DNA of 44,022 bases from Candidatus Halocynthiibacter alkanivorans (lineage in GTDB: Bacteria; Pseudomonadota; Alphaproteobacteria; Rhodobacterales; Rhodobacteraceae). The position numbers and the translations under genes are program-made. Every line of letters begins with the position of its first letter. Within the stretch, counting starts at the first letter, position 1. Positions 33,811 to 44,022 of the stretch are shown piece by piece. The stretch lies in NCBI RefSeq assembly GCF_003333265.1, contig NZ_QOLB01000041.1, positions 1 through 44,022 on the forward strand, in the 5' to 3' direction. A model generated the notes under the pieces. The model worked only from the letters and a program-made list of their open reading frames with translations. It searched no databases and was not told the DNA's origin.

Positions 33811-34687
33811 GGAAAGCGCACATCTCCCCCAGGCCTTTGCCGCCCTGGCCCACGAGGTCCGGCTGGACTGTTTCCGGCTGCTGATCCACGCCGGGCGCAC
33901 TGGCATGAGCGCCGGCGATCTCGGCACCGCCCTTGCGGTGCGCCAGAACACCATGTCCACCAACCTGGCGGTGCTGGAAAAAGCCGGTCTGATCCGCAGC
34001 CAGCGGGAAGGCCGGGTAATCCGCTATTTTGCCCATATGCCAGGCCTGCGGTTTATGCTGGATTACCTGCTGCGCGACTGTTGCGGCGGCGAGACCGGCC
34101 AGTGTGACCCGTTGCTTGAAAGCCTGACCGAACCGGGGCAGGGCTTTGACCCCAACCCGGAGCAGCCGCTCAACGTGCTGTTTCTCTGCGATGGCGATTC
34201 CACCCGGTCCCTGATCGCCGAAGCGCTCTTGCGATGCGCCGCGCCGAACCGTTTCACCGGCTATTCCGCCGGGCAGGCCCCGGGCTGCTGTCTGTCCGCT
34301 GCAGTGACCGCAGTGCTGGATACAAACGGCATCAACAGCCACCTGTTGCAGCCTTCCGCCCGCAGCCGGTTCACCGGCGGGGCTGCGCCCCACATGGATC
34401 TGGTGATCGAGCTCAGCGAGGCGCCGGAGGTGCCGCAGCCGCAGCCGCTGCCGCCAGCGCCAAAGATGCTGCCCGAGCCGGTGCCGGCGCCCGCCTTCCC
34501 CGGGACGCCCATCACCGCCCGCTGGCCGATGCCAGACCCGGCGTCCGCCGCTGACCCTGACGCCGCGCTGGCCCGTACATTCAAATTGCTGCAGCGCCGC
34601 ATATCCGTGCTCACCAGCCTGCCCACCGACCGGCTTGACCGGCAAGACTTTCAAAACCGTCTCAACGATATCGGAACCCCGACATGA
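33809..34687 (+). CDS. ArsR regulator fused to an ArsC-like (low-molecular-weight phosphatase) domain
   Basis: The 292-residue protein joins two domains. Residues 5-100 are a winged-helix ArsR domain ([16 protein letters not shown], then [19 protein letters not shown]). It ends in a cysteine triad C91, C92, C99 ([10 protein letters not shown]) like the As(III) site of one ArsR class. Residues 120-285 resemble LMW-phosphatase arsenate reductase: [20 protein letters not shown] holds the CX5RS loop (C127), and [11 protein letters not shown] matches the end region of ArsC. The second and third redox cysteines of thioredoxin-type ArsC are absent; a Pro-rich stretch (about 207-227) replaces them. 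No ribosome site precedes the ATG, so translation may be leaderless. It overlaps arsH by 4 bases. Confidence 0.85.
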   Translation: MESAHLPQAFAALAHEVRLDCFRLLIHAGRTGMSAGDLGTALAVRQNTMSTNLAVLEKAGLIRSQREGRVIRYFAHMPGLRFMLDYLLRDCCGGETGQCDPLLESLTEPGQGFDPNPEQPLNVLFLCDGDSTRSLIAEALLRCAAPNRFTGYSAGQAPGCCLSAAVTAVLDTNGINSHLLQPSARSRFTGGAAPHMDLVIELSEAPEVPQPQPLPPAPKMLPEPVPAPAFPGTPITARWPMPDPASAADPDAALARTFKLLQRRISVLTSLPTDRLDRQDFQNRLNDIGTPT

Positions 34688-35562
34688 CCCTCCCTGGCCC
34701 CTCAGACCTGACCGACAAACCCTGTTGCACCGCAGCCGGCAAATCGAACGCTGAAAACCCTGACACTGGACAGAGCTGCTGCGCAGGCACTGGCCAGCCG
34801 GATGCAAGCCACCCTGACTCCGAGCCCGGCCACCCCGGCCCGGCCGCCATGCCCGACCTGTCAGAGCTGCCGCAACTGACCGAGGGCGCGCTGCTGCCCA
34901 TCGATACCGCCGCCCTGGTCGCACCCGGTGACGATCTGCACCCGCCGCGCATCCTGCTGCTTTACGGCTCGGTGCGCGATGTCAGCTATTCGCGCAAATC
35001 GGTGGAAGAAGCCGGTCGCATTCTGCGCGCGTTGGGCTGCGAAGTCCGGATCTATGACCCGCGCGGCTTGCCGCTCGCGGATGCCGAGGACTCCAGCCAC
35101 CCGAAAGTGGCGGAACTGCGCGAACTGGTGATCTGGTCCGAAGGCATGGTCTGGTCCAGCCCGGAGCGACACGGCGCCATGACCGGCATTATGAAAACGA
35201 TGATCGACTGGATCCCGCTGTCTGACGGCGCGGTGCGCCCGACCCAGGGCAAAACGCTCGCGTTGATGCAGGTCACCGGCGGCTCGCAAAGTTTCAATTC
35301 CCTCAATCAGATGCGCATTCTGGGCCGCTGGATGCGGCTGGTCACCATCCCCAATCAATCCTCGATCGCCAAGGCCTGGCTCGAGTTTGACGGCGGCGAC
35401 CGCCTGCCCGAAGGCGCGTTTCTGCGCCGCATTGTCGACGTGATGGAGGAGCTGGTGAAGTTCACCTATATGACCCGGGGCCGCACCGCCTACCTGACTG
35501 ACCGCTATTCCGAGCGCGTCGAAAGCGCCAACGCGCTGCACAAACGTCTCAATCAGATGTAA
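34684..35562 (+). CDS. arsH: ArsH organoarsenical/NADPH-FMN oxidoreductase with Cys-rich N-terminal extension
   Basis: ArsH is a flavoprotein that oxidises trivalent methylarsenicals and reduces quinones. The core from about residue 66 to 292 has [21 protein letters not shown] (FMN phosphate loop), [23 protein letters not shown] and [20 protein letters not shown], all typical. The first 55 residues are an unusual extension containing [15 protein letters not shown] and [15 protein letters not shown], an 18-residue tandem duplication with two Cys pairs (C14-C15, C32-C33). The ATG overlaps the upstream stop (ATGA), which supports this start; M56 ([10 protein letters not shown]) would be the usual ArsH start. 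With the fusion it forms a two-gene arsenic operon; no efflux pump (arsB/acr3) is in the window. Confidence 0.93.
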   Translation: MTLPGPSDLTDKPCCTAAGKSNAENPDTGQSCCAGTGQPDASHPDSEPGHPGPAAMPDLSELPQLTEGALLPIDTAALVAPGDDLHPPRILLLYGSVRDVSYSRKSVEEAGRILRALGCEVRIYDPRGLPLADAEDSSHPKVAELRELVIWSEGMVWSSPERHGAMTGIMKTMIDWIPLSDGAVRPTQGKTLALMQVTGGSQSFNSLNQMRILGRWMRLVTIPNQSSIAKAWLEFDGGDRLPEGAFLRRIVDVMEELVKFTYMTRGRTAYLTDRYSERVESANALHKRLNQM

Positions 35563-35650
35563 GCCGCGCCCGTCCCCGGCACTCGTCCTCAGCGCCTGCC
35601 CTGCCTCCCTGGTCCTGCGGCCGTCGTCTGCCCCAAGGCCAGGCCTGGTC

Positions 35651-35728
35651 TCAGATCAGCGGCACAAAAGGCACCCCACAGGCGCTGAGGGTCAAAAGCA
35701 GGGCAATGGCGGCAAACAAGCGGGGCAT
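35651..35728 (-). CDS. 25-residue lipoprotein
   Basis: MPRLFAAIALLLTLSACGVPFVPLI is a complete lipoprotein precursor of 25 residues: an Arg, a hydrophobic segment, the lipobox LSAC, and only eight residues from the Cys on. AAGGACC lies 6 bases before the ATG. From memory, similar micro-lipoproteins ending CGVPFVPxI are common and unnamed in Rhodobacterales. It would be modified by Lgt and anchored in a membrane. The role is unknown. Confidence 0.65.
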   Translation of the reverse strand: MPRLFAAIALLLTLSACGVPFVPLI

Positions 35729-35820
35729 AGGCGGTCCTTCAATAATAAGTGCTGCATACGCAAATCGTGTTGGCTGGCGCGAAGGCCTGTTTCGCGACCC
35801 CGAACTGCAGTCCGGTAACG

Positions 35821-35883
35821 GGGCCGCGCCTGACCTTGGGGAGGCATGAAGCGCCTTCCCGCTGGGATGGTCAGGCGCGGCCC
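35821..35883. repeat. 63-bp large palindrome (15-bp perfect arms with an inner hairpin)
   Basis: The outer arms at 35821-35835 and 35869-35883 are perfect reverse complements (GGGCCGCGCCTGACC). The inner sequence GGGGAGGC (35838-35845) pairs with GCCTTCCC (35853-35860) with one wobble. It lies in the 303-base spacer between the micro-lipoprotein and carB (35729-36031), which shows no other gene. Confidence 0.85.
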
Positions 35884-35944
35884 GGCGGTGCCAGCCCAGG
35901 TAAGGCTTTTGTGCCAGCTGTGTACGACTTGCGGACACCTCCAC

Positions 35945-35982
35945 AATAAAAAACGGAGAGCCAGGGCTCTCCGTTTTCTGTT
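35945..35982 (-). terminator. Rho-independent terminator of carB
   Basis: AAAACGGAGAGCC (35950-35962) pairs with GGCTCTCCGTTTT (35965-35977), followed on the minus strand by further T residues. It lies 50-85 bases after the carB stop. Confidence 0.92.
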
Positions 35983-36031
35983 TAGCTCAGTTTGTCGCGG
36001 CTGTCAGCATTCTGTGCCGCTTTTGAAGCAC

Positions 36032-39349
<3,318 letters not shown>

Positions 39350-39729
39350 TGTGACCCTCATACGCTGGACCCGGCACGCTGGGCGTGGCGGGGGAGTGGA
39401 TACCCGGCGGTGTGCAAATTGTCGTGGGTTATAGACCTATGGCACCCTTTCGCAAGGGGCGAATGCACCGGATTTGCGGAATCTGATAGCATGTTTGTAC
39501 CGATTTCAGAAACCGCCGGTATAACGGCATGGCGCGCCGCTGAATTTGACCGGATGGCCAGGTTTTCAACGCCAGTTCGACGGCTGCGTCGGCAGAATCA
39601 GCGGCAGGCAGCACCGCCGGACGGAAATATGGCGTAAAACACCGGCGTTGCGGCGTATCACGGCTGGTCACAGCGCCCGGGCAGCGATACATGCAGGGTT
39701 CAGGCGCAGGGCAACAAGGACAGCACGCC
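39350..39729. other. Divergent spacer between carB and pabB
   Basis: The 380-base spacer holds the carB promoter at 39428-39455 and, on the plus strand, a weak TTGTAC/TATAAC pair near 39495-39525 that could serve pabB. Short open frames here lack ribosome sites. No structured leader is obvious. Confidence 0.5.
39428..39455 (-). promoter_or_regulatory. Predicted promoter of carB
   Basis: On the minus strand TTGCGA (39455-39450) and TATAAC (39433-39428) are separated by 16 bases. The expected transcript starts about 70 bases ahead of the carB ATG. Confidence 0.5.
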
Positions 39730-40845
39730 ATGCAGATACGTTTTGATCAGGGACCGGGTGGCAAGGCGGTGCGTTTCGCACAGCCTGAACGCATGATCTC
39801 TGCCGACAGTATCGAGCAGGTGCCCGCCGCGCTTGCCGCTTTGGATCAGGCCAGCGCTGATGGCTGCTGGATCGCCGGTTACGCCACCTATGAGCTGGGC
39901 TACGCGCTGGAACCACGCCTGACCCGGCGCATGCCCACGAGCCGCCGCCTGCCGCTTTTGCACTTTGGTATCTATGACGCGCCGGAAGCTGCGGAGCCCA
40001 TAAACGGGCAGGGTGCCATTGCCGATATACAGCCGCGCTGGGACGAGTCCCGCTATAGCGTCGCCTTTCAGACCGTGCATGACTATATCAGCGCCGGCGA
40101 CATCTATCAGGCCAACCTGACCTTCCCGATTGACGCCCGCGCCACGCCAGATGCGCACGGGCTTTATGCCCAGTTGTCGCGCCTCCAGGTGGTGGGTTAC
40201 GGCGCGCTGATTGAACAAGAGGGCCTGCCAGCGATCCTGTCGCGTTCGCCTGAGCTCTTCTTTCGCACCGACGCCACCGGCCAGATCGAAACCCGGCCGA
40301 TGAAAGGCACCATGCCGCGCGACGACGATCCGGTCGAAGACATGCGGCTCAAGGCCTTTCTGGGCTTGGACGCCAAAAACCGCGCCGAAAACCTGATGAT
40401 CGTCGACCTGCTGCGCAACGACATCTCGCGTCTGGCCGAGTTCGGCTCGGTGCGGGTGCCGGAACTGTTCCATGTGGAAAGCTACGCCACCGTGCATCAG
40501 ATGGTCTCCACCGTGCAGGCCCAACTGCACAAAAACACCGGCCTCGGGGCCATCCTCGGCGCCCTGTTCCCCTGCGGCTCCATCACCGGCGCACCAAAAC
40601 TGCGTGCAATGGAGATCCTCAACGATCTCGAACCCTGGGCGCGCGACATCTATTGCGGCGCCATCGGCTGGTGGGGCCCAGACGGTCAATCCGAATTCAA
40701 CGTCGCCATCCGCACTGCCCTGCTGCAAGGCGACCGTCTTACCCTGAATGTGGGCGGGGGCGTCGTCTATGATTCCACCGCTCCGTCTGAATATGAGGAA
40801 GCCCTGTGGAAAGCCCGCTTCGCGACCATGCTGCCCCGGATCTGA
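39730..40845 (+). CDS. pabB: Aminodeoxychorismate synthase component I
   Basis: PabB converts chorismate with ammonia to 4-amino-4-deoxychorismate for folate. The 371-residue protein contains the chorismate-binding signatures SRSPELFFR, the ETRPMKGTMPR block, RAENLMIVDLLRNDISR, and PCGSITGAPKLRAMEIL near the C-terminus. The glutamine amidotransferase part is not fused. The ATG at 39730 has AAGGAC 8 bases ahead. pabC overlaps its 3' end by 40 bases. Confidence 0.95.
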   Translation: MQIRFDQGPGGKAVRFAQPERMISADSIEQVPAALAALDQASADGCWIAGYATYELGYALEPRLTRRMPTSRRLPLLHFGIYDAPEAAEPINGQGAIADIQPRWDESRYSVAFQTVHDYISAGDIYQANLTFPIDARATPDAHGLYAQLSRLQVVGYGALIEQEGLPAILSRSPELFFRTDATGQIETRPMKGTMPRDDDPVEDMRLKAFLGLDAKNRAENLMIVDLLRNDISRLAEFGSVRVPELFHVESYATVHQMVSTVQAQLHKNTGLGAILGALFPCGSITGAPKLRAMEILNDLEPWARDIYCGAIGWWGPDGQSEFNVAIRTALLQGDRLTLNVGGGVVYDSTAPSEYEEALWKARFATMLPRI

Positions 40846-41453
40846 GGATCTTTGAAACCATGCTCTGGACGCCGGAGCAGGGTCTGCTGCGTGCCGGGCG
40901 CCACTTTGCCCGTCTCAGCACGGGTCTCGCCCGCCTTGATATTACCTGCCCGGAACCCCAGGCGGCGATGCTGGGTTTTCGCGCTGAATGTGCCCAACGT
41001 GTGCGGCTCTCGGTGGGGCTGCAGGGCGACATACAGGTTGAAACCTGGGACTTTAAACCGCTGGCCACGGATACTGTATGGACGCTCGGCGTGGCGATGG
41101 ACCGTATCCGTTCAGACGACCCCTGGCGCCAGATCAAAACCACCCACCGCGCCTTTCTCAATCAGCTGCGCGACGACATGCCCAAGGGGCTGGACGAGGT
41201 GCTGCTGCGCAATGAGAACGGCTTGCTGTGTGAAGGCACCATTACCAACCTGTTTGTCGATCTTGGCGACGGTCTGGTCACCCCACCGCTGTCCTGTGGC
41301 CTGCTTCCGGGCGTCCTGCGCCAGGAAATGCTGGACACCGGCCAGGCGCGCGAAGCCAGCCTGCGCCCCGCCGATCTCGGCTTTGCCCGTGCTATTTTTG
41401 TCGGAAACAGCCTGCGTGGGCTGATTAAGGCTCAAATCGCGCCTTCTGCTTGA
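40806..41453 (+). CDS. pabC: Aminotransferase class IV, probable aminodeoxychorismate lyase
   Basis: The 215-residue PLP enzyme would release pyruvate from 4-amino-4-deoxychorismate to give p-aminobenzoate. It shows the Schiff-base lysine K111 in IKTTHRAFL, DEVLLRNENGLLCEGTITNLFV, the phosphate-binding LSCGLLPGVLRQEML, and FVGNSLRGLI at the end. The start is GTG at 40806 inside pabB in another frame, giving translational coupling. The length is slightly short for the family but all motifs are present. Confidence 0.88.
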   Translation: MESPLRDHAAPDLRIFETMLWTPEQGLLRAGRHFARLSTGLARLDITCPEPQAAMLGFRAECAQRVRLSVGLQGDIQVETWDFKPLATDTVWTLGVAMDRIRSDDPWRQIKTTHRAFLNQLRDDMPKGLDEVLLRNENGLLCEGTITNLFVDLGDGLVTPPLSCGLLPGVLRQEMLDTGQAREASLRPADLGFARAIFVGNSLRGLIKAQIAPSA

Positions 41454-41513
41454 CATTGACCGCTCAAAACGGTGTATCGGCGGGGACAAATTTTACCCCC
41501 GAAAGGCCGACCC

Positions 41514-43364
41514 ATGCACGCTTATCGCAGCCACACTTGCGCGGAACTGACCAAGGATAATGTAGGGCAGACCGTACGTCTGTCGGGTTGGGTCCATCGG
41601 GTCCGCGATCACGGCGGCCTGCTGTTCATCGACCTGCGCGACCATTACGGCATCACCCAGGTGATGGCGGATGCCGACAGCCCGGTGTTTGCCCAGCTGG
41701 AAAAGCTGCGTTCTGAATGGTGTATCCGCATCGACGGCAACGTCATGGCGCGCGACGAAAGCCTGGTGAATGACGCCATCCCCACCGGCGCGATCGAAGT
41801 ATTTATCCGCGATCTCGAAGTGCTTGGCGCCGCCGATGAGCTGCCGCTGATGGTGTTTGGCGATCAGGAATACCCGGAAGAGACCCGGTTGAAATACCGC
41901 TATCTCGACCTGCGCCGCGAGAAGCTGCAGAACAACATGAAACTGCGTTCCGACGTGGTGGCCTCGATGCGCAAACGCATGTGGGACAAAGAATTCCGCG
42001 AATTCCAGACCCCGATCATCACCGCCTCCAGCCCCGAAGGCGCGCGTGACTTCCTGGTGCCCTCGCGTCTGCACCCGGGCCGTTTTTATGCGCTGCCCCA
42101 GGCGCCTCAGCAGTTCAAACAGCTGATCATGGTGTCGGGTTATGACAAATATTTCCAGATCGCGCCTTGTTTCCGCGACGAAGACCCGCGCGCCGACCGT
42201 TCGCCCACCGATTTCTACCAGCTCGACCTCGAAATGAGCTTTGTCACCCAGCAGGACGTGTTTGACACCATCCAGCCGGTGATCCAGGGCGTTTTTGAGG
42301 AATTCGGCGGCGGTCGCAAAGTCGACAGTGACTGGCAGCAGATTTCTTACAAAGATTCCGCGCTGTGGTATGGCACTGACAAACCCGATCTGCGCAACCC
42401 GATCAAAATGCAGGTGGTTTCCGAGCATTTCGCCGGCTCCGGTTTTGCCATCTTTGCCAAACTGCTGGAAAACGCCGGCACCGAAGTGCGCGCCATTCCT
42501 GCCCCCAAAGGCGGCTCGCGCAAATTCTGCGACCGGATGAACAAATTTGCCCAGGGCGAAGGCCTGCCGGGCATGGGCTACATCTTCTGGCGCAAGCAGT
42601 CGGCAGATTCCATTGCTCAGGAGCAGGGCATTTCAGTCAAGGAAGTCAACGCCAAGGTTAAGGCGGGCGAGATTGTTCTGGGCAACGAGGCCGCCGGTCC
42701 GCTGGCCAAAAACATCGGCCCTGAGCGCACAGAAGCCATCCGTCAGCAACTGGGTCTGGAGGTTGGCGACGCCGCCTTCTTCCTCGCCGGCAAAGCCAAA
42801 GCCTTTGAATCTGTGGCCGGGCGCGCGCGCACCGTCATCGGCGAAGAGCTGGGCCTGACCGATATGGACCGTTTTGCTTTTGCCTGGATCGTCGATTTCC
42901 CAATCTACGAAAAAGACGAAGAGACCGGCAAAATTGACTTTGAACACAACCCGTTCTCGATGCCCCAGGGTGGCATGGACGCACTGAACGGCGATCCGCT
43001 CAACGTGCTGGGCTATCAGTATGACCTGGCCTGTAACGGCTATGAGCTGGTCTCCGGTGCGATCCGGAACCACAAACTTGACGTCATGTTCAAAGCCTTT
43101 GAAATCGCCGGTTACGGCAAAGAAGAAGTCGAAAAACGCTTTGGCGCCCTGGTCAACGCGTTCCAGTTCGGTGCACCGCCCCACGGTGGCTGTGCTGCTG
43201 GTATCGACCGCATTGTGATGCTGCTGGCCAACGAGGCCAACATCCGCGAAGTGATCATGTTCCCGATGAACCAGCGCGCCGAAGACCTGATGATGGCGGC
43301 GCCGTCCGAACCGCTGAACGAGCAGCTGCGCGACCTGCACCTGCGGGTGATCCCGCAAGACTAA
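41514..43364 (+). CDS. aspS: Aspartate--tRNA ligase (probably nondiscriminating, Asp/Asn)
   Basis: The 616-residue class II synthetase starts [23 protein letters not shown] with the anticodon-binding OB domain. Motif 2 is [10 protein letters not shown] (220-229), then YQLDLEMSF. The bacterial GAD insert and motif 3 GIDRIVMLL follow. In the OB domain RDHGG (His33) matches the nondiscriminating enzymes, which charge both tRNA-Asp and tRNA-Asn; E. coli AspRS has Leu there. This predicts reliance on GatCAB for Asn-tRNA. The ATG at 41514 is preceded by GAAAGG. A strong terminator follows. Confidence 0.97.
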   Translation: MHAYRSHTCAELTKDNVGQTVRLSGWVHRVRDHGGLLFIDLRDHYGITQVMADADSPVFAQLEKLRSEWCIRIDGNVMARDESLVNDAIPTGAIEVFIRDLEVLGAADELPLMVFGDQEYPEETRLKYRYLDLRREKLQNNMKLRSDVVASMRKRMWDKEFREFQTPIITASSPEGARDFLVPSRLHPGRFYALPQAPQQFKQLIMVSGYDKYFQIAPCFRDEDPRADRSPTDFYQLDLEMSFVTQQDVFDTIQPVIQGVFEEFGGGRKVDSDWQQISYKDSALWYGTDKPDLRNPIKMQVVSEHFAGSGFAIFAKLLENAGTEVRAIPAPKGGSRKFCDRMNKFAQGEGLPGMGYIFWRKQSADSIAQEQGISVKEVNAKVKAGEIVLGNEAAGPLAKNIGPERTEAIRQQLGLEVGDAAFFLAGKAKAFESVAGRARTVIGEELGLTDMDRFAFAWIVDFPIYEKDEETGKIDFEHNPFSMPQGGMDALNGDPLNVLGYQYDLACNGYELVSGAIRNHKLDVMFKAFEIAGYGKEEVEKRFGALVNAFQFGAPPHGGCAAGIDRIVMLLANEANIREVIMFPMNQRAEDLMMAAPSEPLNEQLRDLHLRVIPQD

Positions 43365-43430
43365 ACGCCGGGTGAATGTTAAGGGGGCAGGGCGCAAAGG
43401 CGCCGGCCCACCACCCGTCACCAGCAGAAC

Positions 43431-43467
43431 AAAAAAGGCGCGTCCCCACCAGGGCGCGCCTTTTTTG
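43431..43467 (+). terminator. Rho-independent terminator of aspS
   Basis: AAAAAAGGCGCG (43431-43442) pairs with CGCGCCTTTTTT (43455-43466) across a 12-base loop. It is bidirectional, lying 66 bases past the aspS stop. Confidence 0.93.
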
Positions 43468-43630
43468 TCTCTTGAAGTGCTCTGCCAGTTAAAGTGCCGC
43501 CGCGGCTTATGCCGCAGCCACCAGACCCGGCAGCCATTTTCCTGTACCCTGAACCCACTTTTGACCCGAACCGGCCTGAGCGCAAATCCCGGCCTGGACC
43601 GGATCACGCCTTTGCTCAGCAGCGCGGCGC

Positions 43631-43807
43631 CTAAATCACCTGCACTGTCACCGGTGCGACGCTTTCAATCGCCATTGGTGCGTCGCGACCCGCGGCCACG
43701 GACATCAGCGCCACCGCCAGCCCCAGGACACCGGCACATAAAATGAACCAGTCGAGGGTGATCGATCCCACTTCCTCACTGGCAAAACGGTCAATCATGT
43801 TTTCCAT
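43631..43807 (-). CDS. Flp/pilin-like small membrane protein
   Basis: The 58-residue protein has a short basic-acidic head (MENMIDRFASEEVG) and one membrane segment (SITLDWFILCAGVLGLAVALMSVAAG). The F-x-x-[DE]-E-x-G-x-x-T-x-D pattern before the hydrophobic helix is that of class IVb Flp/Tad prepilins, though the body is short and the Gly/Glu-Tyr cleavage site is not conserved. No other tad genes are present. A GGGG box precedes the ATG. The pilin assignment is tentative. Confidence 0.55.
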   Translation of the reverse strand: MENMIDRFASEEVGSITLDWFILCAGVLGLAVALMSVAAGRDAPMAIESVAPVTVQVI

Positions 43808-43926
43808 ACCCCATGGCCCTTCACTCGTTCCCACAGGTTAATTTTGGGTAATGATTGGGGCGCCAATAAGACGGAACCGGTCCGGTTTTGTGATCGCACG
43901 GACTGGCGCGCCCGGGGATGCTTTGG

Positions 43927-44008
43927 GGCCACGTCCGGGAGGCGCGCCTTGGGGGCCACGTCCGGGCGCCATGTCTGGAGGCGGCGCGCGCCTGAGGCCA
44001 CGTCCGGG
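43927..44008. repeat. Three direct copies of GGCCACGTCCGGG at the window edge
   Basis: Exact 13-base copies lie at 43927-43939, 43954-43966 and 43996-44008, within 26-42 base GC-rich units that include GGCGCGCC. No gene is visible from 43835 to 44022. The window ends in this repeat. Confidence 0.8.
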
Positions 44009-44022
44009 GGGGGTGGGGCCTG

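Overview
The window is a piece of an alphaproteobacterial chromosome, almost certainly from the order Rhodobacterales (Roseobacter group). The gene order points there: lgt, a MidA-type methyltransferase and pgeF; ubiK, a YbjN gene and proC; hsp20 with DUF1150; trxB divergent from lrp. So do the family-II pyrophosphatase, the TIGR01459-type HAD protein and several tiny genes that I recall only from that order. GC content is high and genes are dense on both strands. There is no prophage, transposase, CRISPR array, rRNA or tRNA. The first 19 bases match a Nextera (Tn5) adapter end at 17 of 19 positions, so position 1 is probably a contig edge. The last 100 bases are repetitive, so the right end may be one too.

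Layout. 1-8200: an MFS transporter, prs, an HCCA-isomerase-like protein, threonine aldolase with YcgN, ribF, a MaoC hydratase, a HAD phosphatase and ppaC. 8200-11420: the groES-groEL operon behind a CIRCE operator, whose left arm has one mismatch. 11420-15100: a GNAT and DMT-transporter pair, a Nudix hydrolase that overlaps it antisense, a secreted alpha/beta hydrolase, and repeat-rich spacers. 15100-18640: purE-purK, DUF465, hsp20-DUF1150 behind a sigma-32-type promoter, and a glycosyltransferase-like gene. 18700-22870: the sulfate-activation fusion Sat-CysC, a RES-domain protein behind trxB, and lrp. 23190-31680: a Hint-domain protein, a 41-residue protein, the lgt operon, an NTF2-like protein, ubiK, a YbjN gene with a structured leader, then proC, a CsaA-like gene and a hydroxyacid dehydrogenase, which overlap. 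31740-35730: thymidine kinase, a CII-like regulator with a 16-codon ORF in front, a small secreted protein, a two-gene arsenic module and a 25-residue lipoprotein. 36030-43810: carB, pabB-pabC, aspS and a Flp-like small membrane protein.

Most of the content is housekeeping: nucleotide supply (prs, purEK, carB, tdk), folate (pabBC), flavin (ribF), proline, sulfate activation, chaperones and lipoprotein maturation. The accessory interest lies in four places. The arsenic module pairs an ArsR-ArsC fusion, which lacks the usual resolving cysteines, with an ArsH that carries a duplicated Cys-Cys extension. The YbjN leader can fold in mutually exclusive ways, one of which hides the ribosome binding site. 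A RES-domain NAD-phosphorylase-like protein is coupled to trxB with no antitoxin. Several spacers hold long palindromes and decaying tandem repeats.

All domain names come from reading the translated sequence against remembered family signatures. No database search was run.
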